A DNA stretch of 64,000 nt from Prado023 sp963747335 (GCA_963747335.1 CAVVEV010000003.1:558001-622000), one strand, 5' to 3'; numbered from the stretch's first letter, positions 16,868-26,519 are shown. Notes: generated by a model from the letters alone, not told the origin. Translations and numbers: made by a program.

Positions 16868-19612
16868 TCAGCCATCGAGCAGCCGGCGGACGCCGACGTC
16901 GATGCGCTCCCACTGCATCCTGATCCGCCCCGTGGCCCCCAGCACCGCTGCACCGGAGCCCGACACGATGATCGGGTTGAGGTCCAACGAGGCCAGCGCA
17001 GGAACCTCGTCGACGAGGAGCCCGAGGCGCGCGATGATCTGGCAGAGCGACTCCACGTCCACCGGATCGGCACCCCGGTATCCGCGCAGCAGGGGGGCTG
17101 CCTTGGGTGCGGCCACCAGGCGCCGGGCCTCGGCCATGCTCAACGGGGGGATGCGGTAGGAGTGGTCCCCGAGGAGCTCGGAGGCGACTCCCCCGACGCC
17201 GAACCGCACGACCGGCCCGAAGAGCGGGTCGTCGACCGCACCCGCGAGGGTGGGGACCCCCGGCGGCGCCATCGACTGCACCACCAGTCGGTGGCCGGCC
17301 ATCTCGTCGAGCTGGGCGATCATCGACAGGTAGGCGCCGCGCACCGCCCGCTCGGACTCGAGGTTCAGCCGCACGCTCCCGAGGTCGACGCGGTGGGCCA
17401 GCCAGGGCGCGGTCGTCTTGAGGACCACGGGGTACCCGAGCTCCTCAGCGGCCGAGACTGCCTCGTCCTCGGAGTGCACGGGGCGCGAGGGCCACACCCG
17501 GATCCCGTAGCACGCCAGGAGGTCTGCGACCTGGGCCGCGGTGAGGTCGAGGCCCGGGGCCGTCGGGTCCATGGCATCGGGATCGTCGGAGTCCTCGAGC
17601 AGGACGGTGGTCGAGTCCCTGCGGGCCTCGGCCAACCACTCGGCGACCAGCTCCGATGCCCGCTCCGGGTCCGTGTCGGGGAACGCCGGGACGTCCACGT
17701 GCTCGGCGTCACGCCATCGGGCGTAGCCACGGACCAGGGCCAGGGCGTGGATGGCGTCCTCGACGTTGGAGAAGGTCGGCACCGATCCGTGCTCGGGACG
17801 GCCGTCGGGCCCGTTCACGGGCAGCAGCCCCATCCCGGCGGGGATCAGCCCGGTGCCGTCGGCCGCAGGCATGACCGCGACGATCGGCTTGTTCGAGTCC
17901 ATGCTCACGTCTGTGATGGCCGCGTGCACCTCTGCCTGGTCGGCACCGACGCTGGGGATATGGACGAAGACCACTGCGTCGCAGGCCGTGTGCTCCGCGG
18001 CGCCCCGCAGCGCCGTGGCGATCTCGGCGGCCGGTGCGGACTGCGGCAGGCTCGGATGCCCGTACGCCACGGTCATGCGCACCGACTCGATCGCGTCCGC
18101 CGCCAGGATCTCCAGCGCCGCAGAGGTGCCGACGACCGCGACCCGGTCCCCGCGCGGCAGCGGCTGGTAGGCCAGTACGGCGGCGACATCGAACAGCTCA
18201 CCCAGTGACGAGGTCTGGATCACCCCGCTCTGCTCGAACACGGCGTCCACCGCGCCCGGGGGGAGGGTGGTCCGGCGCACGTGATGGCCCAGGGGAAGCG
18301 TCTGGGTGTAGCGCCCACTGCGCACGGCCACGACCGGCTTCGCGCGCGACAGGCGACGGGTGATCCGCGTGAACTTGCGGGGATTGCCGATGCTCTCGAG
18401 ATACAGCAGGATCAGGCTGGTCGCGGCGTCAGCTTCCCAGTACTGCAGCAGGTCGTTGGCCGAGACGTCAGCGCGATTGCCCGCCGAGACGAAGCTGCTC
18501 AGTCCCAGGCCCCGCCGCGCGACCGTCTCCAGGACGGTCACGCCCAGGGCACCGGACTGGCAGAACAGGCCCACACGCCCGCGACCCGGGACCAGGGGTG
18601 ACAGGCTCGCGTTCAGGCTGACCCGAGGGTCGGTGTTGATGATGCCCAGGCAGTTCGGGCCGACCACGCGCATCCCGGACTCGCGCGCCGTGCGCACCAG
18701 CTGGCGCTGCCGGGCACGGCCCTCGTCGGTCGCGGTGTCGGAGAACCCCGACGACACCACGACCAGCCCGCTCACCCCAGCAGCGGCGCACTCGGCCACC
18801 ACTGGAAGGACCGCATCCGCCGGGACAGCGACGGCGGCGAGGTCCACCGGCTGCGGGATGTCGGTGATGTGCGGGTACGCCGGGACCCCCAGGATGGAGT
18901 CCGCCTCGGGGTGGATCGCGTACAGCGGACCGTGGGAGCCGTAGTCCCGCAGGTGGCGCAGCAACTCGTGGCCGATGCGACCCGGCGTCCGGGACGCACC
19001 GATCACGGCGACACCAACCGGGTTGAGCAGGCGCTCCACCGACCTGGCCTCGCTGCGGTGCTCGCGTGCCGCGCGGACATCGAGGACCTTCTCCGTGGGC
19101 TCCAGGTCGAAGGTGAGGTGGAAGACGCCGTCCTCCATCCGCTGGCTGACCACGTAGCCGGCCTCGCGGAAGGTCGCCAGCATCCGCCGGTTGTTGGGCA
19201 GGACCTCGGCGACGAAGCGGCGCAGGCCCGTCTCCCAGGCAGCCGCGGCAAGGTGCTCGAGCAGGACCGCTCCCAGGCCCCGGCTCTGATGGTCGTCGCG
19301 CACGACGAACGCCACCTCGGCGTCGCGGGAGTTCAGCCGGTCGAAGCGCGCCACGGCGATGAGCTCCCCGCCCTCGGTGGCCACCAGGGCGACGCGTTCG
19401 GCGTAGTCGACGTTCACGAACCGGGCGACATCCCGGTCCGAGAGCTCGGGGTAGGGGGCGAAGAACCGGAAGTAGATGGTCTCGGCAGACAGCCGTGAGT
19501 GGAAGGCGATCAGCCGTTCCGCGTCGTCGGGCCGGATCGGACGCACGTGGCAGGGTCGTCCGTCCCGGAGCACCACATCGGCCTCCCAATGGGCCGGGTA
19601 CTCGGAAGCCAC
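16868..19612 (-). CDS. GNAT acetyltransferase fused to ADP-forming acyl-CoA synthetase-like domains (Pat-type)
   Basis: This 914-aa protein combines an N-terminal GNAT domain (about residues 20-175, with DDHQSRGLGAVLLEHL as the acetyl-CoA loop), a CoA-binding Rossmann domain (GVAVIGASRTPGRIGHELL), a succinyl-CoA-ligase-like domain (VGPNCLGIINTD, FCQSGALGVTVLE) and a C-terminal ATP-grasp domain (GYPVVLKTTAPWLAHRVD ... LDLNPIIV). This is the layout of bacterial protein lysine acetyltransferases such as Pat. The usual SHTG phosphohistidine motif of ADP-forming synthetases is not seen; the aligned region reads SGRYTQTLPLGHHVRRTT, so ligase activity may be lost. GTG 19612 follows TAGGGT by 6 nt. 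Confidence 0.88.
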   Translation of the reverse strand: MASEYPAHWEADVVLRDGRPCHVRPIRPDDAERLIAFHSRLSAETIYFRFFAPYPELSDRDVARFVNVDYAERVALVATEGGELIAVARFDRLNSRDAEVAFVVRDDHQSRGLGAVLLEHLAAAAWETGLRRFVAEVLPNNRRMLATFREAGYVVSQRMEDGVFHLTFDLEPTEKVLDVRAAREHRSEARSVERLLNPVGVAVIGASRTPGRIGHELLRHLRDYGSHGPLYAIHPEADSILGVPAYPHITDIPQPVDLAAVAVPADAVLPVVAECAAAGVSGLVVVSSGFSDTATDEGRARQRQLVRTARESGMRVVGPNCLGIINTDPRVSLNASLSPLVPGRGRVGLFCQSGALGVTVLETVARRGLGLSSFVSAGNRADVSANDLLQYWEADAATSLILLYLESIGNPRKFTRITRRLSRAKPVVAVRSGRYTQTLPLGHHVRRTTLPPGAVDAVFEQSGVIQTSSLGELFDVAAVLAYQPLPRGDRVAVVGTSAALEILAADAIESVRMTVAYGHPSLPQSAPAAEIATALRGAAEHTACDAVVFVHIPSVGADQAEVHAAITDVSMDSNKPIVAVMPAADGTGLIPAGMGLLPVNGPDGRPEHGSVPTFSNVEDAIHALALVRGYARWRDAEHVDVPAFPDTDPERASELVAEWLAEARRDSTTVLLEDSDDPDAMDPTAPGLDLTAAQVADLLACYGIRVWPSRPVHSEDEAVSAAEELGYPVVLKTTAPWLAHRVDLGSVRLNLESERAVRGAYLSMIAQLDEMAGHRLVVQSMAPPGVPTLAGAVDDPLFGPVVRFGVGGVASELLGDHSYRIPPLSMAEARRLVAAPKAAPLLRGYRGADPVDVESLCQIIARLGLLVDEVPALASLDLNPIIVSGSGAAVLGATGRIRMQWERIDVGVRRLLDG

Positions 19613-19618
19613 GGCACC

Positions 19619-19624
19619 ACCCTA
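19619..19624 (-). promoter_or_regulatory. -10 box TAGGGT for leaderless GNAT/synthetase gene
   Basis: The minus-strand TAGGGT is followed by 6 nt and GTG 19612, with no Shine-Dalgarno. Confidence 0.6.
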
Positions 19625-19703
19625 GGTGGCGCCGGCACGTCGGTCGACCCGGTCGGGCCCGGCGTCGGCGACAATATGGGCCTGCCGCGCACCAAGGAGC
19701 ACC

Positions 19704-22163
19704 ATGGCCCGTCGCACACCACCGCCCAGCGAGCCCGTCGCCGACCAGATCGTCGACATCGACATCACGACCGAGATGCAGGGCTCGTTCCTCGAGTACG
19801 CCTACTCGGTCATCTACTCCCGCGCCCTTCCCGACGCCCGCGACGGGCTCAAGCCGGTGCAGCGCCGGATCCTCTACACGATGAACGAGATGGGCCTGCG
19901 CCCCGACCGCGGGCATGTGAAGAGCGCCCGCGTCGTCGGCGAGGTCATGGGCAAGCTGCATCCCCACGGCGACGCCGCGATCTACGACGCCCTGGTCCGG
20001 ATGGCACAGTCGTTCTCCTTGCGGATGCCCCTGGTGGACGGACACGGCAACTTCGGCTCCCTGGACGACGGCCCGGCCGCCTACCGCTACACCGAGTGCC
20101 GGATGGACCCCGCCGCCCTGCCGATGGTCGCAGGCCTCGACGAGGAGGTCGTGGACTTCGCCCCCAACTACGACGGGCGCGAGCTCGAGCCGGTGGTCCT
20201 CCCGGCCGCCTACCCGAACCTGCTGGTGAACGGCGCCTCGGGGATCGCCGTGGGGATGGCCACCAACATGGCCCCGCACAACCTCGGTGAGGTGATCGCC
20301 GCCGCCCGGCACCTCCTCGCGCACCCGGAGGCCACCACCGACGACCTCATGCGCTTCGTGCCCGGCCCCGACCTGCCCACCGGGGGGCGGATCGTTGGCC
20401 TGGACGGCGTGCGCGACGCCTACCACACCGGTCGTGGGACCTTCCGGATGCGGGCCACCGCGAGGGTGGAGCAGATCACCGCCCGGCGATCCGGCCTGGT
20501 CATCACCGAGCTGCCCTGGAACGTGGGGCCGGAGAAGGTGATCGAGCGGATCCGTGAGCTCTACAACGCCAAGAAGATCACGGGGATCGCCGACGTCACC
20601 GACCTCACCGACGGGGACAAGGGGCTGCACCTGGTCATCGAGCTCAAGAGCGGGTTCGTCCCCGAGGCCGTGCTCGAGCAGCTCTACCGGCTCACTCCCC
20701 TGGAGGAGTCCTTCGGGATCAACAACGTGACGCTCGTCGACGGTCAGCCGCAGACCCTGGGGCTCAAGCCGCTGCTCGAGGTCTACCTGGCCCACCGCCT
20801 CGAGGTCGTGCGCCGGCGCAGCCAGTTCCGCCGGACGAAGGCAGCCGACCGGCTGCATCTGGTCGACGGCCTATTGATTGCGATCCTCGACATCGATGAG
20901 GTCATCGCGGTGATCCGCTCCAGTGACGACACTGCCGCCGCCCGGGCCCGGCTGATGAGCGTGTTCGACCTGTCCGAGGTCCAGGCCAACTACATCCTCG
21001 AGATGCCGCTGCGACGGCTGACGAAGTTCAGCCGGATCGAGCTGGAGTCCGAGCGCGATGACCTGAATCGCACGATCGCCGCGCTCGACCGGCTGCTCAG
21101 CGACAGCGGTGCGCTGCGCGACCTCGTGTCCGCGGAGCTGGCCGAGGTCGCCGCCACCCACGCCACACCACGACGCACGGTCCTCCTCGAGGGCCCGGTC
21201 CCCGTGCGCAGGGCGGCCGCCGATGCAGCCCCGCTGGAGCTCGCCGACGACCCCTGCGAGGTGCTGCTGTCCAGCACCGGCCTCATCGCCCGCCGCGCAC
21301 TCCCCGACCCGGACGACTCGCCGGACGTCCTCCCGGCCACCGGTCCCCGCGGGACGCACGACGTGGTCGTGGCCCGCGCTGGCGCCACGGTCAGGGGGCA
21401 CGTGGGCGTGGTCACGTCGGCCGGTCGCGTCGTCAGGGCCCACGTGCAGGACCTCCCGAGCCTCCCGGGAAGCGCTGGCCCGGTCAGCCTGGCCGGCGGG
21501 GCACCCCTGGGTGCGTTCCTGACCCTCGAGCGCGGCGAGACGGTCGTCGGCCTGGCAAGCCTCCTGCCCGGGGCTCCCACCCTGGCGCTGGCCACCGCGT
21601 CCGGTGTCATCAAGCGGGTCGCCGACGAGCCCGCTCCCAACAAGGACGCGTGGGAGGTGATCAGGCTGGCGGACCGCGACACCGTCGTGGGCGCCCTTCC
21701 CGTCGCCGACGACGACGAGTTGGTGCTGCTGGCCGACGATGCCCAGCTGCTTCGGTTCCCGGCCTCGTCGGTCCGCCCGCAGGGCCGGTCAGCGGGTGGC
21801 ATGGCCGGGATCAAGCTGGCGGGGGGTGCCCAGGTGATCGCCTTGGGCGTGTGGAGCCCGGGTGCCGCTGGGGTCGTGGTGACCCTGGCGTCGGACTCCG
21901 CCGCCCTGCTGGACGCGGGAGGCTCGTTGAAGGTGACGCACGGCGAGGTCTTCCCCGGCAAGGGCCGGGCCACCGGCGGCGTGCGCGCGCATCGCTTCCT
22001 CAAGGGTGAGGACGTTCTCAGCCGCGGATGGGTCACCACCTGGCCCGCCGCGGCGGCGAGCAGCAGCGGGGAGCCCATCGACCTGCCCGACCCCGACACC
22101 CGGCGTGACGGGTCGGGGGCGCCCTGCGCGACAGCACCGGCCGCGGTGTCGGCCCGGGGGTGA
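19704..22163 (+). CDS. parC: DNA topoisomerase (ATP-hydrolysing) subunit A, ParC-type
   Basis: This type IIA topoisomerase A subunit (819 aa) cuts and rejoins DNA during decatenation. The winged-helix and tower part shows YAYSVIYSRALPDARDGLKP, LHPHGDAAIYDALVRMAQ and AAYRYTECRM, the last holding the catalytic tyrosine. The C-terminal beta-pinwheel (from about residue 500) has blades with RPQGRSAGGMAGIKL but no GyrA box (QRRGGKG), which favours ParC over GyrA. AAGGAG precedes the ATG. No ParE gene is adjacent in the window. The last codons overlap the next gene by 4 bp. Confidence 0.92.
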   Translation: MARRTPPPSEPVADQIVDIDITTEMQGSFLEYAYSVIYSRALPDARDGLKPVQRRILYTMNEMGLRPDRGHVKSARVVGEVMGKLHPHGDAAIYDALVRMAQSFSLRMPLVDGHGNFGSLDDGPAAYRYTECRMDPAALPMVAGLDEEVVDFAPNYDGRELEPVVLPAAYPNLLVNGASGIAVGMATNMAPHNLGEVIAAARHLLAHPEATTDDLMRFVPGPDLPTGGRIVGLDGVRDAYHTGRGTFRMRATARVEQITARRSGLVITELPWNVGPEKVIERIRELYNAKKITGIADVTDLTDGDKGLHLVIELKSGFVPEAVLEQLYRLTPLEESFGINNVTLVDGQPQTLGLKPLLEVYLAHRLEVVRRRSQFRRTKAADRLHLVDGLLIAILDIDEVIAVIRSSDDTAAARARLMSVFDLSEVQANYILEMPLRRLTKFSRIELESERDDLNRTIAALDRLLSDSGALRDLVSAELAEVAATHATPRRTVLLEGPVPVRRAAADAAPLELADDPCEVLLSSTGLIARRALPDPDDSPDVLPATGPRGTHDVVVARAGATVRGHVGVVTSAGRVVRAHVQDLPSLPGSAGPVSLAGGAPLGAFLTLERGETVVGLASLLPGAPTLALATASGVIKRVADEPAPNKDAWEVIRLADRDTVVGALPVADDDELVLLADDAQLLRFPASSVRPQGRSAGGMAGIKLAGGAQVIALGVWSPGAAGVVVTLASDSAALLDAGGSLKVTHGEVFPGKGRATGGVRAHRFLKGEDVLSRGWVTTWPAAAASSSGEPIDLPDPDTRRDGSGAPCATAPAAVSARG

Positions 22164-23116
22164 CCGATCCCGGGACGCCCGCAGAGGGTGCCGGCCCCGC
22201 GGCGCCACGGTGCAGCGAGGTCTCCCGGGCCTGCGGAGAGCAGATGGCAGGCACGGCACCCCGGGCGGATGTCTGGGTTGCTGTCGAGCACCCCCCGGGT
22301 TGGGGTGACGCCGCCCTGGCCCGCACCGGGAACGGTGTTCGGATCCTCATGGCGCGCGGTCCCCGTCGTGGCGTGTCTGGCGACGGTGTCCCCGCCACTC
22401 CCGAAGGTCCGGGCGTCCGGGTGTGGGTTGCCTACGCCACCGGCACTCCGGCGCTCCGGGTCGGCGTCCTGGATCGGCCCGAGGCTGTTGGCGACTGGGA
22501 CCTCGCCGACATCGCGGCGGGATCGTTGCGGGAGTGGGGTGATCCCGACCCCGACCCCCTGCTGCTGGTGTGCGCCAACGGTCGCCGCGACAGGTGCTGC
22601 GGCCACGCCGGCGGACGGCTCGCTGATTCACTGTGGTCAGGTCCGTACCGGGAGCGAGTCGTGACCAGCACCCACCTCGGCGGCCACAGGTTCGCCCCGA
22701 CCGCCCTGCTCCTGCCGGTCGGGGCCCTGCACGGTCGGCTGGATGAGTCGAGCGCCACAGGCCTGCTCGCGGACTCCGCCCGCGGTCAGATGCGCGCCGC
22801 GACCCTGCGCGGGTTCAGCACGCTCGACCCACCGGCCCAGGTTGCCGAGGCCCACGTGCGAAGCCTCACGGGCTTTCGCGGGCTCCACCCGCTCGCGGTG
22901 AAGCTCGTCACCAGCGAGGCGCCGGATCAGATCTCGGCGGAGGTGCAGGCGCCTGCAGGCCCTGGGCTCGGCACCCAGTCGGAGGATTCCACCTCGACCT
23001 CGCACCAGCCCGCACCCGCCCGGAACGTGCGGGTGCAGCTCACGCGCACGACCGGACCGGCCCTGATGGCCTGCGGCCGACATCCGGAGCTGTTCACCCA
23101 CTGGCGCCCAGCCTGA
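22160..23116 (+). CDS. Sucrase/ferredoxin-like (thioredoxin-fold ferredoxin) family protein
   Basis: This 318-aa protein of the Suc_Fer-like family has a thioredoxin-like ferredoxin core with VCANGRRDRCCGHAGG (a four-residue cysteine/histidine cluster) and STHLGGHRFAPTALLLP. A further cysteine sits near the N-terminus (CSEVSRACGE). Proteins of this family are predicted to bind [2Fe-2S] and act in electron transfer; the name 'sucrase' is historical. The GTG start lies in the parC stop (GTGA), so the two are translationally coupled, although no functional link is known. Copy B of the dispersed repeat follows. Confidence 0.88.
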   Translation: MTDPGTPAEGAGPAAPRCSEVSRACGEQMAGTAPRADVWVAVEHPPGWGDAALARTGNGVRILMARGPRRGVSGDGVPATPEGPGVRVWVAYATGTPALRVGVLDRPEAVGDWDLADIAAGSLREWGDPDPDPLLLVCANGRRDRCCGHAGGRLADSLWSGPYRERVVTSTHLGGHRFAPTALLLPVGALHGRLDESSATGLLADSARGQMRAATLRGFSTLDPPAQVAEAHVRSLTGFRGLHPLAVKLVTSEAPDQISAEVQAPAGPGLGTQSEDSTSTSHQPAPARNVRVQLTRTTGPALMACGRHPELFTHWRPA

Positions 23117-23164
23117 ATCGACACTGAGGCCGCCGTCACCATGCCCTCGGCTCGCAAGCGGCAA

Positions 23165-23254
23165 GATCGCGGTTTCATCCAAGATTGCAGCCGATCGGCG
23201 ACCCGAGACTTGGACGAAACCGCGCCGGGCGCCCGAGAGTTGGACGAACTCTGG
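23165..23254. repeat. Dispersed intergenic repeat, copy B
   Basis: This is a 90-bp copy of the element at 11907-11997. Its left arm GCGGTTTCATCCAA and internal arm TTGGACGAAACCGC are inverted with one mismatch; a third arm, GAGAGTTGGACGAA, follows. It occupies most of the gap between the sucrase/ferredoxin-like and SDR genes, with no open frame of its own. Confidence 0.75.
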
Positions 23255-23328
23255 GGAAGGGCAGCGGGGGGGTGGTCGTCCGCGCGGCTTCCCCGCGACA
23301 CCCCTGGTCGGGAGGGAGAATACGGGGC

Positions 23329-24111
23329 ATGGATCTGGGACTGGCTGGACGTACCTACTTGCTGACCGGGGCCTCTCGGGGGCTCGGCCTGGCCGCGGCG
23401 GAGGTGCTTGTCGCGGAGGGCGCCAGCGTGGTGCTCGCCGCGCGGGACGACAAGGAGCTCCTCGGCGCCCTGGATCGCGTGGGCAGGGACCATGGGGTGG
23501 CGATCGCCGCCGACCTCGCCGACCCGGATGCCGCCGAGCGTCTGGTGGCGGCGACTGTCGGCAGGTTCGGGCGACTCGATGGCGCGCTGATCAGCGTTGG
23601 GGGGCCGGCCACCGGCACTCCGATGACAGTCACTGACGCGCAGTGGCGAGCATCCTTCGAATCGGTCCACCTCGGTGCGGTCCGGATGATGCGGGCCGTG
23701 GCGTCGGCTGCCACGGTCGACCCCGACGCCCTGATCGGCTCGGGACCCTCGCTGGTCGCCGTGCTCTCCACGTCGGCCAAGTCGCCCATCCCCGGGCTGA
23801 GCGCGAGCAACGGGCTGCGGCCAGGGCTGGCGATGCTCGTCAAGGACTTCGCCGACGAGCTCGGACCGCGCGGCATCCGCGTCAACGGCGTGCTCCCCGG
23901 TCGGATCGCCACCGATCGAACGCTCGCACTCGACGCCGCTCAGGGCAACGCCCAGGCTGCCAGGCGGCGCAACGAGGCTGCCATCCCGTTGGGTCGTTAC
24001 GGCGATCCCGCTGAGTTCGGAGCGCTGGCTGCATTCCTGCTCAGCCCGGCGTCGTCCTACATCTCAGGGAGCCTCATCCCGATCGATGGCGGGTCCCTGC
24101 GCGCACTGTGA
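23329..24111 (+). CDS. Short-chain dehydrogenase/reductase with non-canonical active site
   Basis: This 260-aa SDR has the cofactor loop LTGASRGLGLA and NAD(P)-pocket residues LAARD. The usual YxxxK is absent: where it is expected the protein reads GLSASNGLRPG, with Arg in the Lys position and no Tyr. The catalytic serine region STSAKSPIPG is kept, and the C-terminus (YISGSLIPIDGG) is normal. Such variants form a recognised FabG-like clade in actinobacteria, with unclear activity. A GGGAGGG site lies upstream of the ATG. Confidence 0.88.
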   Translation: MDLGLAGRTYLLTGASRGLGLAAAEVLVAEGASVVLAARDDKELLGALDRVGRDHGVAIAADLADPDAAERLVAATVGRFGRLDGALISVGGPATGTPMTVTDAQWRASFESVHLGAVRMMRAVASAATVDPDALIGSGPSLVAVLSTSAKSPIPGLSASNGLRPGLAMLVKDFADELGPRGIRVNGVLPGRIATDRTLALDAAQGNAQAARRRNEAAIPLGRYGDPAEFGALAAFLLSPASSYISGSLIPIDGGSLRAL

Positions 24112-24145
24112 GGGCATGTCGGCCATGTCGGGGCCAGCGCTGTCC

Positions 24146-24562
24146 CTAGTCGCGATCGTCCGGGCGACGCATCCGCTTGACCTCGGATCGCCGCCGCTTG
24201 CTGGCGATGCGGCGGTCGACTGAGCCCCTCGTCGGCTTCGTCGCCCGTCGGGCACGAGGTGGGGGTGCGATCGCCTCGGACAGGATCGCCGCCATCCGGC
24301 GCAGCGCCTCCTCGCGGTTGCGCAACTGCGAGCGGTGCTCGGAGGCGGTGACCACCAGGACCCCGTCGGAGAGGCGGGGGCCCAGCCGGGAGATGGCCCG
24401 CGCCCTCAGCGTCGGGCTCAGTGACCGCGACGAGGCCACGTCGAACACGAGCTCAACCCGGGAGTCGGTGGTGTTCACGCCCTGACCACCCGGGCCCGAC
24501 GAGCGGGAGAACCGCCAGGTCAGCTCCGTCTCAGGGATCACGACGGATCCAGCGAGCCTCAT
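24146..24562 (-). CDS. arfB: Peptidyl-tRNA hydrolase ArfB (YaeJ-type ribosome rescue factor)
   Basis: This 138-aa ribosome-rescue protein hydrolyses peptidyl-tRNA on stalled ribosomes. GGQ is at residues 25-27 (SSGPGGQGVNTTDSRVEL). The C-terminal tail is strongly basic (KRRRSEVKRMRR), as needed for insertion into the empty mRNA channel. The start is set at ATG 24562; the longer frame overlaps the exporter gene upstream. It lies 46 nt downstream of that gene on the same strand and is convergent with the SDR. Confidence 0.92.
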   Translation of the reverse strand: MRLAGSVVIPETELTWRFSRSSGPGGQGVNTTDSRVELVFDVASSRSLSPTLRARAISRLGPRLSDGVLVVTASEHRSQLRNREEALRRMAAILSEAIAPPPRARRATKPTRGSVDRRIASKRRRSEVKRMRRPDDRD

Positions 24563-24608
24563 CGGGCCGGGCACAGGATCACCACGACGGTCGGCAGCAT
24601 CGCGCGGT

Positions 24609-26519
24609 TCAGGAGTGGGCAAGGTCGGCGTCGTCGTCCCCGACATCGGCCCCGAACTGGGTCCGGGAGAGGTCCGCGTACAGCCCGCCAGCTGCGAGCA
24701 GCTCGTCATGGGTCCCCCGCTGCACCACTCGCCCGCCGTCGATCACCAGGATCTGGTCAGCCGCCCGGATCGTGGAGAGTCGGTGGGCCACCACCAGCGA
24801 TGTGCGGCCTGCCAGCGCGGTGGCCAGGGCACGCTGGACCGCCGCCTCGCTCTCGGAGTCCAGGTGCGCCGTCGCCTCGTCGAGCACCACGACGCTCGGC
24901 GCCTTGAGCAGCAGCCGCGCGATCGCCAGACGCTGCTTCTCACCCCCGGAGAGCCGGTAGCCGCGCTCCCCCACCACTGTGTCCAGGCCGTCGGGCAAGG
25001 AGGCCAGGAGGTCCCCGATCTGCGCATCACGGCAGGCCGCAACGAGTTCGTCGTCCGTGGCCCCGGGCCGCGCGTAGGTGAGGTTCCCCCGGATCGAGTC
25101 GTGGAACATGTGTGCGTCCTGGGTGACCACGCCGATGGCGTCCGAGAGACTGGCCAGGGTCGCCCGGCGGACGTCGACGCCACCCACGAGCACCTGCCCG
25201 GAGGTGACGTCGTACAGCCGTGTGACCAAGGCGGTGATCGTCGACTTGCCCGCTCCCGAGGGCCCCACGAGCGCGACCATCTGGCCAGGCTCGATCCGGA
25301 AGCTCACTCCGGTCAGCACCGGCTCGCCACGACCCCGCGAGTCGGGGCGGGCGACGGACTCCAGCGACGCCAGCGACACCTCATCAGCGCCGGGATAGGT
25401 GAAGTGCACGGCGCGCAGCTCGACGGCCGTCGGCCCGGCGGGGATGTCCACGGCGTCCGGGGCCTGCGACACCAGCGGCTCGAGATCCAGGACCTCGAAC
25501 ACCCTCTCGAAGGACACCAGCGCCGTCATGACATCGACCCGGACGTTGCTCAGGGCTGTCAGGGGACCGTACAGCCGGGCCAGCAGTGCGGTGATCGCCA
25601 GCAGGGTCCCGATCGTGAGCGTCCCATCGATCACGAGATTGCCACCGACGCCATAGGCGATCGCCGTGGCCACCGAGGCCACCAGCGTGAGCGCCGTGAA
25701 GAAGTACCGGTTCGACATCGCGATCTCCACACCGATGTCGCGGACCCGGCTCGCCTTGGCGGCGAAGTTGGACGCCTCCTCCTCCGGCCGCCCGAACAGC
25801 TTCACGAGCAGGGCACCGGAGACATTGAAGCGCTCCGTCATCATCGAGCTCATGTCGGCGTTGAGCTGCATCTGCTCACGGGTCTGGGCCTGCAGGCGCC
25901 TGCCCATGTACCGGGCCGGGATGAGGAACAGCGGGAGCAGGATGAGGCTGATCACGGTGATGGGCCACGACAGGGCGAACATCGCGATGAGGATGACTGT
26001 CAGGGTGATCACGTTGCCCACCACGCCGCCGAGGGTGGATGTGAACGCCTGTTGGGCCCCGATCACGTCGGAGTTCAGCCGCGAGATCAGGGCACCGGTC
26101 TGCGTCCGGGTGAAGAACGCCAGGGGCTGGCTCTCCACGTGGCCGAACACGCGGGTGCGCAGGTCGAAGATCAGGCCCTCACCGATGCGCGAGGAGTACC
26201 AGCGACCCACGAGTCCGACTCCGGCCTCCACGAGCGCGAGCACCAGGACGAGGACGGCACTCACGGTGACGACCGTCGAGTTGCCGGCACTGATGCCCTG
26301 ATCGATGAGCCGGCGGAACAGCAACGGCTGGGCGACGACCAGCACCGAGGAGAAAACCAGGGTCACCAGGAACCAGATGATCTCCCGCCGGTAGGGCCGG
26401 GCGAACCCCATGATGCGCCGGGCTGTGCCCCGCGTGATCGACTGGTCGGCGACGGACCTGTCCCGGGTGAATGACCGGTAGGTCTGCCACGGACCGCCGC
26501 CCCCCATGGACATCGACAT
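24609..26519 (-). CDS. ABC transporter, fused permease and ATPase (exporter type)
   Basis: This 636-aa half-transporter probably works as a dimer. Six transmembrane helices fall in residues 38-340 (for example IIWFLVTLVFSSVLVVAQPL and IITLTVILIAMFAL-like segments). The nucleotide-binding domain from about 385 has GPSGAGKST (Walker A), the LSGGEKQR signature, VVVLDEATAHLD (Walker B) and the H-loop VVAHRLSTI. The ATG at 26519 is 8 nt from GGGAGG; two in-frame ATGs follow within four codons. The substrate is unknown; the family exports lipids, drugs or peptides. Confidence 0.93.
   Translation of the reverse strand: MSMSMGGGGPWQTYRSFTRDRSVADQSITRGTARRIMGFARPYRREIIWFLVTLVFSSVLVVAQPLLFRRLIDQGISAGNSTVVTVSAVLVLVLALVEAGVGLVGRWYSSRIGEGLIFDLRTRVFGHVESQPLAFFTRTQTGALISRLNSDVIGAQQAFTSTLGGVVGNVITLTVILIAMFALSWPITVISLILLPLFLIPARYMGRRLQAQTREQMQLNADMSSMMTERFNVSGALLVKLFGRPEEEASNFAAKASRVRDIGVEIAMSNRYFFTALTLVASVATAIAYGVGGNLVIDGTLTIGTLLAITALLARLYGPLTALSNVRVDVMTALVSFERVFEVLDLEPLVSQAPDAVDIPAGPTAVELRAVHFTYPGADEVSLASLESVARPDSRGRGEPVLTGVSFRIEPGQMVALVGPSGAGKSTITALVTRLYDVTSGQVLVGGVDVRRATLASLSDAIGVVTQDAHMFHDSIRGNLTYARPGATDDELVAACRDAQIGDLLASLPDGLDTVVGERGYRLSGGEKQRLAIARLLLKAPSVVVLDEATAHLDSESEAAVQRALATALAGRTSLVVAHRLSTIRAADQILVIDGGRVVQRGTHDELLAAGGLYADLSRTQFGADVGDDDADLAHS

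Noticed and set aside
19704..22163. Calling the topoisomerase subunit GyrA
   Set aside because: No GyrA box is present, and the neighbourhood matches Streptomyces parC rather than the gyrB-gyrA origin region.
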